Below, piece after piece: positions 33,922 through 41,266 of a DNA stretch of 64,000 bases. Source of the stretch: Eubacteriales bacterium (GTDB lineage: Bacteria; Bacillota; Clostridia; Lachnospirales; Lachnospiraceae); NCBI GenBank assembly GCA_030524715.1, contig JAUNGB010000002.1, positions 62,001-126,000 on the forward strand, in the 5' to 3' direction. Position numbers and translations under genes: made by a program. The notes below the pieces were generated by a model. It had not been told where the DNA came from. It did no database searches and saw only the letters and a list, made by a program, of their open reading frames with translations. Within the stretch, counting starts at the first letter, position 1; the number at the start of each line of letters is the position of its first letter.

Positions 33922-35979
33922 ATGATCAGAAGAAAAACATGGGCGGCGACCGTTTTAAGTTTCAGCATGTGCATGTCTGGTATGGTTTTGCCGAGTGCGG
34001 CGTGGGCACAGACTGAAACCGGCGAAGAAATTGAGGTGTTTACGGAAGCACAGCATGAGGAAATCATCGGACAGGAGGTCGAAGCAGAGAAAGCGATTTC
34101 AGGCATCTTGTCAGATGAGTCAGAGGAAGCAGAAATAGAAGATATTTTCGGGGCGGGAGAAGAAACAGAAGTGTTTACTTCGGAAGAGGAAACAGAGTTT
34201 TCAGACGAGGCATTATATGGAGCAGGTCTGAGAGAAGAAAGGATTGAATTAAATGTCCGGGAAGGACAGAATATTCTGACAGTTCTTGATGCTGCGCTGA
34301 AGCGTGCGGAAAAGACCACAGATGTTCATTATACAGTTGTGATTCCGCCGGGAAATTATACCATTAATGGTATGCTCCATGTGTTCAGCAATACAACTAT
34401 TTATGCTGAGGGAGCTGTGATTACGAAAACATCTGGTTCTAAGATGATTAAGGCAGGTACGACAACTTATATTGATCAGCATCAGACAGAAGGCTATGAT
34501 CTGTTTCAGAATATTGAGATTGTTGGCGGAACCTGGGATAATAATAAAACCGGCTCCAGTGCCATTAAATTCGGTCACTCATCCAATATTACATTAAGAA
34601 ATATGACGATTCTTGGAAATGCCGCAGGTGCGCATCTTCTGGAAGTAGGAGGGGTAGATGGTCTGACTGTAGAAAATTGTGTATTCAGGGGATATGCGCC
34701 ATCAGGTAAATATGACGCACAGGAGGCAATTGAAATTGAATGTGCCAGAAGTCCTGTATTTAGCGAATACCCTCCTTTTAATGACCTGCCCTGCAAAAAT
34801 GTCAGTATTACAGGCTGTACATTTGATGATCTGGTAAGCGGAGTCGGTATGCATAATGCAGTGCTTGGCAATTATACAGACAATATAAGTATTGTGGGAA
34901 ATACGTTCCGCAATATCGGCTTCCAGTCCATCAAAATGGCTCATACCAGAAATCTGGTAATCGAAAATAACAAGTTCGAAAATGTATGCTGTGCGGTAGA
35001 AGTAGAGGCGCTGAATAATGAAAAAGCTCCCCAGACTCCGGGAGAGCCGTTTCAGGCGGATACAAATATCCGCATTTTGGGCAATACCATCAGTCTGGCG
35101 CCGGTCATTCAGAAATCAACCTATGCGCCCATGGGAATCAGCCTGAAGGGAACAAATATCGAAAAGGATTCTAACGGCGTACCGAAAGGAATTTATAAAT
35201 TGTCAGGCGTGGTTGTGCAGAATAATACGATTACCGGAAGCGGCCGTGGAATTTCTCTTGAATATTCTGACAACTGCCAGATCGTGAGTAACAAAATTTC
35301 CTTCAGCAAGTCCGGTACCTGGAGAACTGTTAAGGGATTTCCGGTGTTATTGAATAACGGAAGCTGCGGAAATGTAATCAAGAGCTGTACTATAGATGAT
35401 ACCTATGATGATAATGAAGGCATCCGTATTATCAATGCCAGTAATAACAACACAGTACAGAGCTGTACCATTGGAGGAGGAAAGAAATACTCCATCGCCG
35501 TGCGTAACAGTGACGGTGTGAAGCTTGCAGGCAATAAAGTATTCAGGCGGGCAATCGGGGGCATTTGTGTGGACAATGCAAAATCCTGTCAGATTATTTC
35601 AAACCGTTCTGAATCTAATTCAGGGTTCGGACTTTTAATAAAGGATTCCAGGATTACCCGTCTTGAAAAGAATGTTTTTACGGGTAATAAGAAAACGGCT
35701 GTGTCCATCAACAACAGTACCGTGCCATCCGGTGTAAAGACCCTGAATGTTCCTACGGTAGGTAAAGTAACCTCTTCATCTGTTAAAGTGACGGGAACCG
35801 CTAGGGGTACTACGAAGGTAACGGTCAAAGCAGGCAGCAAAACACTGGGCACAGCATCCGTCAGGGCGGATGGGTCTTATACCGTTAAAATTCCGAAACA
35901 GAAAAAGAAAACCAAGTTTGTGATCACTGCTGTCGATAAAAAGAAAAACCAGATCATTCTGAATACGGCAGTGAAGTAA
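33922..35979 (+). CDS. Secreted right-handed beta-helix protein with C-terminal Ig-like domain
   Basis: A 685-aa exported protein. Signal peptide (RRKTWAATVLSFSMCMSG..., cleavage near AAWAQ), then about 85 strongly acidic residues, then a parallel beta-helix of 20-25-aa rungs of the pectate-lyase/NosD type (ITLRNMTILGN, VSITGCTFDDL, ISIVGNTFRNIG, LVIENNKFENV, VVVQNNTITGSG). The end is a bacterial Ig-like domain (TVGKVTSSSVKVTGTARGTTKVTVKAGSKTLG) without sortase signal. Probably a polysaccharide-active or adhesive surface protein; catalytic residues are not identifiable. Placed between the glycosylation triad and the cobalamin operon; cobT begins only 22 nt later, with no visible terminator. 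Confidence 0.8.
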   Translation: MIRRKTWAATVLSFSMCMSGMVLPSAAWAQTETGEEIEVFTEAQHEEIIGQEVEAEKAISGILSDESEEAEIEDIFGAGEETEVFTSEEETEFSDEALYGAGLREERIELNVREGQNILTVLDAALKRAEKTTDVHYTVVIPPGNYTINGMLHVFSNTTIYAEGAVITKTSGSKMIKAGTTTYIDQHQTEGYDLFQNIEIVGGTWDNNKTGSSAIKFGHSSNITLRNMTILGNAAGAHLLEVGGVDGLTVENCVFRGYAPSGKYDAQEAIEIECARSPVFSEYPPFNDLPCKNVSITGCTFDDLVSGVGMHNAVLGNYTDNISIVGNTFRNIGFQSIKMAHTRNLVIENNKFENVCCAVEVEALNNEKAPQTPGEPFQADTNIRILGNTISLAPVIQKSTYAPMGISLKGTNIEKDSNGVPKGIYKLSGVVVQNNTITGSGRGISLEYSDNCQIVSNKISFSKSGTWRTVKGFPVLLNNGSCGNVIKSCTIDDTYDDNEGIRIINASNNNTVQSCTIGGGKKYSIAVRNSDGVKLAGNKVFRRAIGGICVDNAKSCQIISNRSESNSGFGLLIKDSRITRLEKNVFTGNKKTAVSINNSTVPSGVKTLNVPTVGKVTSSSVKVTGTARGTTKVTVKAGSKTLGTASVRADGSYTVKIPKQKKKTKFVITAVDKKKNQIILNTAVK

Positions 35980-36001
35980 ACAGAACAGGAGGAAGCAGAA
36001 G

Positions 36002-37054
36002 ATGACCTTAGAGGAAACAATTGCACAAATACAGCCCTTAAATGAAGAAATGATGGAGACGGCCCGCAGGCGCTGGGACAGTATTGCCAAGCCGCTCCAT
36101 TCCCTTGGGAAGATGGAGGATTTAATCACGCAGATCGTAGGGATTACCGGGAATCCGAATGTAGATATCAGCAAAAGAGCGCTGGTGGCCATGTGTGCCG
36201 ATAACGGCGTGGTAGAGGAGGGCGTTACTCAGACAGGTCAGGAGATTACTGCTCTGGTCGCCGATGGCTTTCTGGCAGGAACAACAACCGTCTGTGCCAT
36301 GTGCCGGGAGTGCGGCGTTGACGTCCACCCGGTAGATGTGGGGATCGCGGTGGATACCAAGGTCCGGACGGATTTAAAGGTTGCATACGGAACCAAAAAC
36401 ATGACAAAGGGTCCTGCAATGACAAGAGAAGAGGCCATTAAGGGAATAGAAGCCGGGATTGCCATGGCAGAGGAATTAAAAGCAAAAGGTTACCGGATTC
36501 TTGCCACAGGCGAAATGGGAATCGGCAATACCACTACCAGCAGCGCCGTAGCCTCGGTTCTTCTGCGCCAGCCGGTGGAAGCAATGACCGGACGCGGGGC
36601 AGGACTTTCCAGCGAGGGCCTGGTCCGTAAAATACATGCCATTGAAAAGGCTATCGAAATCAACCGGCCAGACCCGGAGGATGCCATTGACGTTCTTGCC
36701 AAGGTGGGAGGCCTTGATATTGCAGGCATGGCGGGAGTATTCCTCGGAGGCGCGGCTTTACATATCCCTGTTATTATGGACGGATTTATTTCCTGTGTAT
36801 CAGCTCTGATCGCCAAATCTATCTGTCCGGCGGCAGGAGACTATATGATCGCGTCCCATGTCTCCAAAGAACCTGCCGCACATCTGATTTTAGAGCATAT
36901 CGGCAAAGACCCGGTGCTCCACGCGGACATGTGCCTGGGCGAGGGAACCGGCGGGATTGCCCTGCTTCCGTTCCTGGAATTAGGGGCGACGTTATATAAT
37001 ACCATGAGTACCTTTAACGATATCAATATGGACCAGTACGAGGAGCTTGTATAA
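36002..37054 (+). CDS. cobT: Nicotinate-nucleotide:dimethylbenzimidazole phosphoribosyltransferase
   Basis: Makes alpha-ribazole phosphate (or an analogue) for the lower nucleotide loop of cobamides. The 350 aa are typical; GEMGIGNTTTSSAV is the phosphate-binding signature, the catalytic Glu is in HADMCLGEGTGG near the C-terminus, and RRWDSIAKPLHSLGKMEDLI is the usual start. First gene of a cobamide assembly operon; ribosome site AGGAGGAAGC. No cobalamin riboswitch is visible in the 22-nt gap before it. Confidence 0.95.
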   Translation: MTLEETIAQIQPLNEEMMETARRRWDSIAKPLHSLGKMEDLITQIVGITGNPNVDISKRALVAMCADNGVVEEGVTQTGQEITALVADGFLAGTTTVCAMCRECGVDVHPVDVGIAVDTKVRTDLKVAYGTKNMTKGPAMTREEAIKGIEAGIAMAEELKAKGYRILATGEMGIGNTTTSSAVASVLLRQPVEAMTGRGAGLSSEGLVRKIHAIEKAIEINRPDPEDAIDVLAKVGGLDIAGMAGVFLGGAALHIPVIMDGFISCVSALIAKSICPAAGDYMIASHVSKEPAAHLILEHIGKDPVLHADMCLGEGTGGIALLPFLELGATLYNTMSTFNDINMDQYEELV

Positions 37055-37055
37055 G

Positions 37056-37628
37056 ATGATGAGCGTAGTGACCGGAGGGAGCGGCAGTGGAAAATCGGCT
37101 TTTGCCGAGGACAGGGTGCTTTCCCTGGGAGAAGGGCGCAGAATTTATATTGCGACCATGTACCCCTTTGATGAAGAGAGTAAAAGGCGGGTGGACCGAC
37201 ACCGCAGAATGCGTGCGGGAAAGGGATTTGAGACGGTGGAATGCTACACCGGGCTTAACGAAGTTTTGCTGCCGTCTGACGGGATCGTTCTTCTGGAATG
37301 CATGTCCAATCTGACAGCCAACGAAATGTTTCAGGAAAACGGAGCCAAAGAACATACGGTAGAGGAAATCCTGGAGGGGGTCCGGGAAATCCGCTCTCAG
37401 GTGCGTCACCTTGTGATCGTTACAAACGAGATTTTTTCCGAAGCCATGCCTTATGAGGGAGAAACAAGGACTTATCAGGAATATCTGGGGAAGATCAATC
37501 AGGAGCTTGCCCGGATGGCGGACGAGGTGGTGGAAGTGGTGTACGGCATTCCTGTATACCACAAAAAGCATACGATGGAAGAGATACCTGAGGAAGCATC
37601 CCGTGAAGAAGGAGGTATCTGTTCATGA
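37056..37628 (+). CDS. cobU: Adenosylcobinamide kinase / phosphate guanylyltransferase
   Basis: Phosphorylates adenosylcobinamide and converts it to the GDP derivative. P-loop TGGSGSGKS lies at residues 6-14, the nucleotide-acceptor His region is VDRHRRMRAGKGFETVE, and VIVTNEIFSEAMPY plus YQEYLGKINQELARMADEV is the C-terminal signature. The ATG I use follows GAGGAG with 10-nt spacing; a second ATG follows at once. It ends with ATGA overlap into cobS. Confidence 0.92.
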   Translation: MMSVVTGGSGSGKSAFAEDRVLSLGEGRRIYIATMYPFDEESKRRVDRHRRMRAGKGFETVECYTGLNEVLLPSDGIVLLECMSNLTANEMFQENGAKEHTVEEILEGVREIRSQVRHLVIVTNEIFSEAMPYEGETRTYQEYLGKINQELARMADEVVEVVYGIPVYHKKHTMEEIPEEASREEGGICS

Positions 37629-38395
37629 AAAGCCTTTGGAACAGCTTTAAGATCGCCTTTGCCATGTTTTCCAAGATTCCCATGCCCCAGGCAGAGTGGA
37701 CGAAGGAGAACATGAAATATATGTTTTGCTTTCTGCCCTTTGTGGGCGCGGTGATCGGGGGACTGACAGTTCTGGCGGCTTATCTGGGAATGCGTTTTGG
37801 ATTCGCAAAAGAATTTGTCACTGTCATTCTGGTGCTGATCCCTGTGCTTGTCACAGGCGGGATCCATGTGGACGGCCTTCTGGATACCTCAGACGCCATG
37901 AGCTCCTGGCAGGAACGGAAACGCCGTCTGGAGATCCTCAAGGATTCCAATGCCGGAGCCTTTGCGGTAATCACAGCGTGCGTATATTTTCTCTGCTGGT
38001 ACGGAGCGTACAGCCAGATCGGAAGTGAGCTTCGCATTCTCTCTGTGATGGGAGCCGGATTTATGGTTTCCCGCTGTCTGGCGGGGATCGGGGTAATTAC
38101 CTTCCCAAAGGCAAAAGAGGACGGCACAGTGGCGGAGTTTTCCAGAAAATCCGAGGATATCGCTGTACGAAATGTACTGGCGGTATATCTGGCGCTTCTT
38201 CTGGCAGTAATGCTCTGGATACAGCCTGTATGGGGAGGGGCGGCTTTTGCGGCTGCACTTTTGATCTTCGCATATTATCACCATATGGCGCTGAAATATT
38301 TCGGCGGTACCACCGGGGATTTATCCGGGTGCTTTATCTGTCTTTGCGAGGTGGGAATGGCGCTAACGCTGGCAGTGGTTTCTGTCTTCATATAA
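37625..38395 (+). CDS. cobS: Adenosylcobinamide-GDP ribazoletransferase (cobalamin synthase)
   Basis: Joins adenosylcobinamide-GDP with alpha-ribazole (phosphate) in the membrane. Eight or so hydrophobic stretches and the signature GGIHVDGLLDTSDAM plus RRLEILKDSNAGAFAV (Asp-rich, metal binding) identify it; 256 aa is normal. Overlaps cobU by 4 nt. Confidence 0.95.
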   Translation: MKSLWNSFKIAFAMFSKIPMPQAEWTKENMKYMFCFLPFVGAVIGGLTVLAAYLGMRFGFAKEFVTVILVLIPVLVTGGIHVDGLLDTSDAMSSWQERKRRLEILKDSNAGAFAVITACVYFLCWYGAYSQIGSELRILSVMGAGFMVSRCLAGIGVITFPKAKEDGTVAEFSRKSEDIAVRNVLAVYLALLLAVMLWIQPVWGGAAFAAALLIFAYYHHMALKYFGGTTGDLSGCFICLCEVGMALTLAVVSVFI

Positions 38396-38488
38396 GACTT
38401 GGCCAGAACAGATTTGGGAGCGCTTGTTTTGCCTGTCTGTAGTAATACGGCGGGCGGCTACGCCTTTGGGCAGAAGGGAGAATGATAA

Positions 38489-38869
38489 ATGGAAATGATG
38501 ATCGGAGGCGCTTTTCAGGGAAAGAGCGCCTGTGCAAAAGAAAAATATCCGGAAATAGTATGGGTTTCAGGAGAAGAGGCGGAGGAAGCCGCATTGCTGT
38601 CCGCACAGGGAATCCTGAACCTTCATGAATATATCCGCAAAGAAATGAAGGCGGGACATGACGTTGCAGATCTTGCCCAAAAGCTTATAGAAAAGAATCC
38701 CGAGGTGGTTCTTGTATCCGATGAGGTGGGATACGGGGTTGTGCCTGTGGATGCTTTTGACAGGGCATACAGGGAGGCAGTGGGACGTATCTGTACGGAG
38801 CTTGCCGCCTACAGCAGCCGTGTAACACGTGTGGTCTGCGGGATCGGGACGGTGATCAAGGATGCTTGA
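38489..38869 (+). CDS. Short CobU-like protein
   Basis: A 126-aa protein resembling the start and end of CobU but lacking its middle. P-loop GGAFQGKS is at residues 6-13; the C-terminal signature LVSDEVGYGVVPVDAFDRAYREAVGR is very close to CobU's NEVGxGxVPxxxxxRxFRDxxGR. The nucleotide-acceptor His region is absent, so guanylyl transfer is unlikely. It may be a kinase-only or regulatory paralogue retained next to the complete cobU. A 93-nt gap precedes it; it overlaps the cobC-like gene by 8 nt. Confidence 0.8.
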   Translation: MEMMIGGAFQGKSACAKEKYPEIVWVSGEEAEEAALLSAQGILNLHEYIRKEMKAGHDVADLAQKLIEKNPEVVLVSDEVGYGVVPVDAFDRAYREAVGRICTELAAYSSRVTRVVCGIGTVIKDA

Positions 38870-39461
38870 GCTTTGGCTGATCCGTCACGGAATGACGGAG
38901 GGGAACCGTTTCGGGCGTTATATCGGTACAACGGACGAGCCGCTCTGTGAGGAAGGACGGCAGTTTCTGGAAAAAATGGATTATCCCATGCCGGAGGCAT
39001 TGTATGTCAGTCCCATGAGACGCTGTATGGAAACCGCGCAGATTTTGTTCCCGGATAAGAGGATACACATTATTGAGGAACTGGCAGAGTGCGATTTTGG
39101 TGATTTCGAAAACAGGAATTACAAAGAGCTTTCAGGGAATCCGGATTATCAGGCATGGATCGACAGCGGCGGAACCCTTCCCTTTCCGGGAGGGGAGAGC
39201 CGGGAGGAATTTCGCAAACGCAGCCTGAGAGGCTTCCAGAAGGCGGTGGCCGGATGTATCCGTCAGGGCGTTTCCAGAGGAGCAGTTGTGGTTCACGGCG
39301 GAACGATCATGAACATTATGGAAGAGTATGCGGATACATACCGTCCCTTCTACGAATGGCATGTAAAAAACGGCGGCGGCTATCAGGTAAAGCTGGATCC
39401 AAAGCTCTGGCAGAAGGACAGGCGGCAGCTTGTTGTATGCAGAGCTTTTTTGGAGGGATAA
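38862..39461 (+). CDS. cobC: Histidine-phosphatase-family protein, probable alpha-ribazole phosphatase
   Basis: The RHG catalytic motif is LWLIRHGMTEGN (His at residue 8), the second Arg is in SPMRRCMETA, the Glu in ECDFGDFENRNYKEL, and the second His in VVHGGTIMNIM. This is the phosphoglycerate-mutase-like fold used by CobC to dephosphorylate alpha-ribazole phosphate. The position at the end of the cob operon, overlapping the CobU-like gene, supports CobC. It ends 100 nt before a strong terminator. Confidence 0.85.
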   Translation: MLELWLIRHGMTEGNRFGRYIGTTDEPLCEEGRQFLEKMDYPMPEALYVSPMRRCMETAQILFPDKRIHIIEELAECDFGDFENRNYKELSGNPDYQAWIDSGGTLPFPGGESREEFRKRSLRGFQKAVAGCIRQGVSRGAVVVHGGTIMNIMEEYADTYRPFYEWHVKNGGGYQVKLDPKLWQKDRRQLVVCRAFLEG

Positions 39462-39490
39462 GCAGGAACTGTGATCAGGAACGTGCGATG

Positions 39491-39535
39491 TTTTATGACA
39501 GAGCGTTTTATGATAAAGTATTTTATGATAGAAGG
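39491..39535 (+). repeat. Three 15-bp tandem repeats
   Basis: TTTTATGACAGAGCG, TTTTATGATAAAGTA and TTTTATGATAGAAGG follow each other. They lie between the cobC stop and its terminator; an open frame through them (FYD repeats) runs into the terminator hairpin and is probably not translated. The remainder of this 399-nt gap holds a terminator, a palindromic repeat and the ssnA promoter, but no gene. Confidence 0.75.
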
Positions 39536-39561
39536 AGCATAGGAGTTACAGGAGTTTTGCA

Positions 39562-39592
39562 ACGGAGCAGAAGGATTTCTGCTCCGTTTTTC
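39562..39592 (+). terminator. Terminator of the cob operon
   Basis: Perfect 11-bp stem ACGGAGCAGAA / TTCTGCTCCGT, 4-nt loop, T-tract. A palindromic repeat starts right after it, as at the 7.2-kb terminator. Confidence 0.93.
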
Positions 39593-39594
39593 TA

Positions 39595-39656
39595 TATATT
39601 TAGGAAAGTACTCCGTTTTGTTCTGAAGTGTACAACACTGAACTTTCCTAATATAC
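39595..39656. repeat. 62-nt palindromic intergenic repeat, copy 2
   Basis: Nearly identical in the core to copy 1 (AGTACTCCGTTTTGTTCTGA, then AGTGTACAACACTGAACTTT). The 3' flank AAAAAGCGCTTCGCG also matches copy 1 (AAAAAGCGCTTCACG), so the mobile unit may extend past the palindrome. Confidence 0.92.
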
Positions 39657-39723
39657 AAAAAGCGCTTCGCGAAAATAAGAAAGAATTCTTGCGAATAACA
39701 AAATTTTTTAGAATAAAAAAATA

Positions 39724-39768
39724 TTTTTGTATTTTGCTATTGAAATACTAAGGCAAGTGTGGTACATT
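39724..39768 (+). promoter_or_regulatory. ssnA-operon promoter with motif shared with the ygeX operon
   Basis: TTGAAA (39740-39745), 17-nt spacer, TACATT (39763-39768). The motif TTTTTGTATTT-nn-CTATTG-n-AA (39724-39745) ends in the -35 box and matches 19 of 22 positions of the site before ygeX on the other strand. A 7-bp hairpin GACAGGA / TCCTGTC with CGCAA loop lies in the leader at 39789-39807. Confidence 0.65.
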
Positions 39769-39860
39769 GATAGTATAAAATATCTAAAGACAGGACGCAA
39801 TCCTGTCCGAATCTGTGCATACTTTACAAAGAATTTAAACAGGCAAAAGGAGGATATTAT

Positions 39861-41195
39861 ATGCTGATTATTGGTAATGGAAGAATGATTACACGGGACG
39901 CATCCAACGCATTTATCGAGAACGGTGCAGTTGCAATGGATGGTAACACCATAGTGATGGTGGGGGTAACTGAAGAGGTTAAGAAGGCTTATCCTGACGC
40001 TGAATTTGTAGATGCCAGGGGCGGAGTGATCATGCCTGCATTTATCAATGCCCATGAGCATATCTACAGCTCCTTCGCAAGAGGCCTGAGCATTAACGGA
40101 TACAATCCCAAAGGCTTTCTGGATATCCTGGACGGTATGTGGTGGACCATTGACCGCCATCTGACTCTGGAGCAGACTAAGCTTTCTGCCTATGCAACCT
40201 ATATAGATTCCATCAAAAACGGCGTGACCACCGTGTTTGACCATCATGCAAGCTTCGGGCATATTACAGGTTCCTTACATGCCATTGAAGAAGCGGCCAG
40301 GGATCTGGGAGTCCGCACCTGCCTCTGCTATGAGATATCCGACCGTGACGGCATGGATAAGGCGAGAGAATCTGTAATGGAAAATGTAAACTTTATCAAA
40401 CACGCGCAGGCAGACGACAGCGACATGCTTGCAGGAATGATGGGAATGCACGCATCTTTTACCATCTCTGATGAAACCATGGCTCTGTGCAACGAGCTGA
40501 AGCCGGAAGGCGTGGGCTATCATATTCATGTGGCGGAGGGGATCTACGACCTTCATCAGTGCTTAAAGGAGCATGGCAAACGGATCGTGGACCGTTTGTA
40601 TGACTGGAATATCCTGGGGCCGAAGACGCTCCTGGGACACTGTATTTATATTAATGAACACGAAATGGAACTGATCAAAGATACCGACACCATGGTTGTA
40701 CATAATCCGGAATCCAACATGGGCAACGCCTGCGGATGTCCTCCGACCATGGCTCTGGTACATAAGGGCGTGCTGACCGGACTTGGAACAGACGGTTATA
40801 CCCACGATATGATGGAGTCCTGGAAGGTGGCCAACGTACTGCACAAGCATCATCTCTGCGACCCCAACGCTGCATGGGGAGAGGTTCCTCAGATGCTGTT
40901 TGAGGGAAATGCAAAGATTGCCAACCGCTACTTCAAGAAGGAACTGGGCGTGTTAAAGGCAGGCGCGGCGGCGGATGTCATTGTGATCGACTATGATCCT
41001 CTGACTCCCATGAACGAAAACAATATAAACGGGCACCTGATGTTCGGCGTGAACGGAAGCATGGTACAGACCACCGTATGTAACGGCAGGTTGCTGATGA
41101 AAGACCGCGAAGTGCTTGTCTGTGATGAAGAAAAGATGATGGCCGACTGCCGTCAGGCCGCGAAAGAGCTTGCCCTTGATATTAACGGCAGATAA
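39861..41195 (+). CDS. ssnA: SsnA-type amidohydrolase
   Basis: A cytoplasmic metal-dependent amidohydrolase of the guanine-deaminase/chlorohydrolase branch; SsnA is consistently linked to selenium-dependent hydroxylase clusters (TIGR03314 as I recall). Metal ligands are visible: His65/His67 in NAHEHIYSS, His in HIHVAEG, His in LLGHCIYINEHE and Asp in LGTDGYTHDM. 444 aa is normal. It heads the plus-strand arm of the purine cluster, 71 nt before ygfK. Likely role: hydrolytic deamination or ring opening of a purine-derived compound; exact substrate unproven. Ribosome site AAAAGGAGGATATTAT. Confidence 0.92.
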   Translation: MLIIGNGRMITRDASNAFIENGAVAMDGNTIVMVGVTEEVKKAYPDAEFVDARGGVIMPAFINAHEHIYSSFARGLSINGYNPKGFLDILDGMWWTIDRHLTLEQTKLSAYATYIDSIKNGVTTVFDHHASFGHITGSLHAIEEAARDLGVRTCLCYEISDRDGMDKARESVMENVNFIKHAQADDSDMLAGMMGMHASFTISDETMALCNELKPEGVGYHIHVAEGIYDLHQCLKEHGKRIVDRLYDWNILGPKTLLGHCIYINEHEMELIKDTDTMVVHNPESNMGNACGCPPTMALVHKGVLTGLGTDGYTHDMMESWKVANVLHKHHLCDPNAAWGEVPQMLFEGNAKIANRYFKKELGVLKAGAAADVIVIDYDPLTPMNENNINGHLMFGVNGSMVQTTVCNGRLLMKDREVLVCDEEKMMADCRQAAKELALDINGR

Positions 41196-41266
41196 TAAAA
41201 AAGCAGAAAACAGAGAGAAAAAAAACAGAAAGAAGCAAAAACAGAAAGAATCAGGAGGAAGAGAAC

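Noticed and set aside
35980-36001. Cobalamin riboswitch before cobT
   Set aside because: The gap is only 22 nt and contains just the ribosome site; nothing resembling the B12 box was seen near it.
39155-39751. Plus-strand open frame with FYDRAFYDKVFYDRR repeats
   Set aside because: It begins inside cobC in another frame and runs through the terminator hairpin and the palindromic repeat; the repeats are 15-bp noncoding units.
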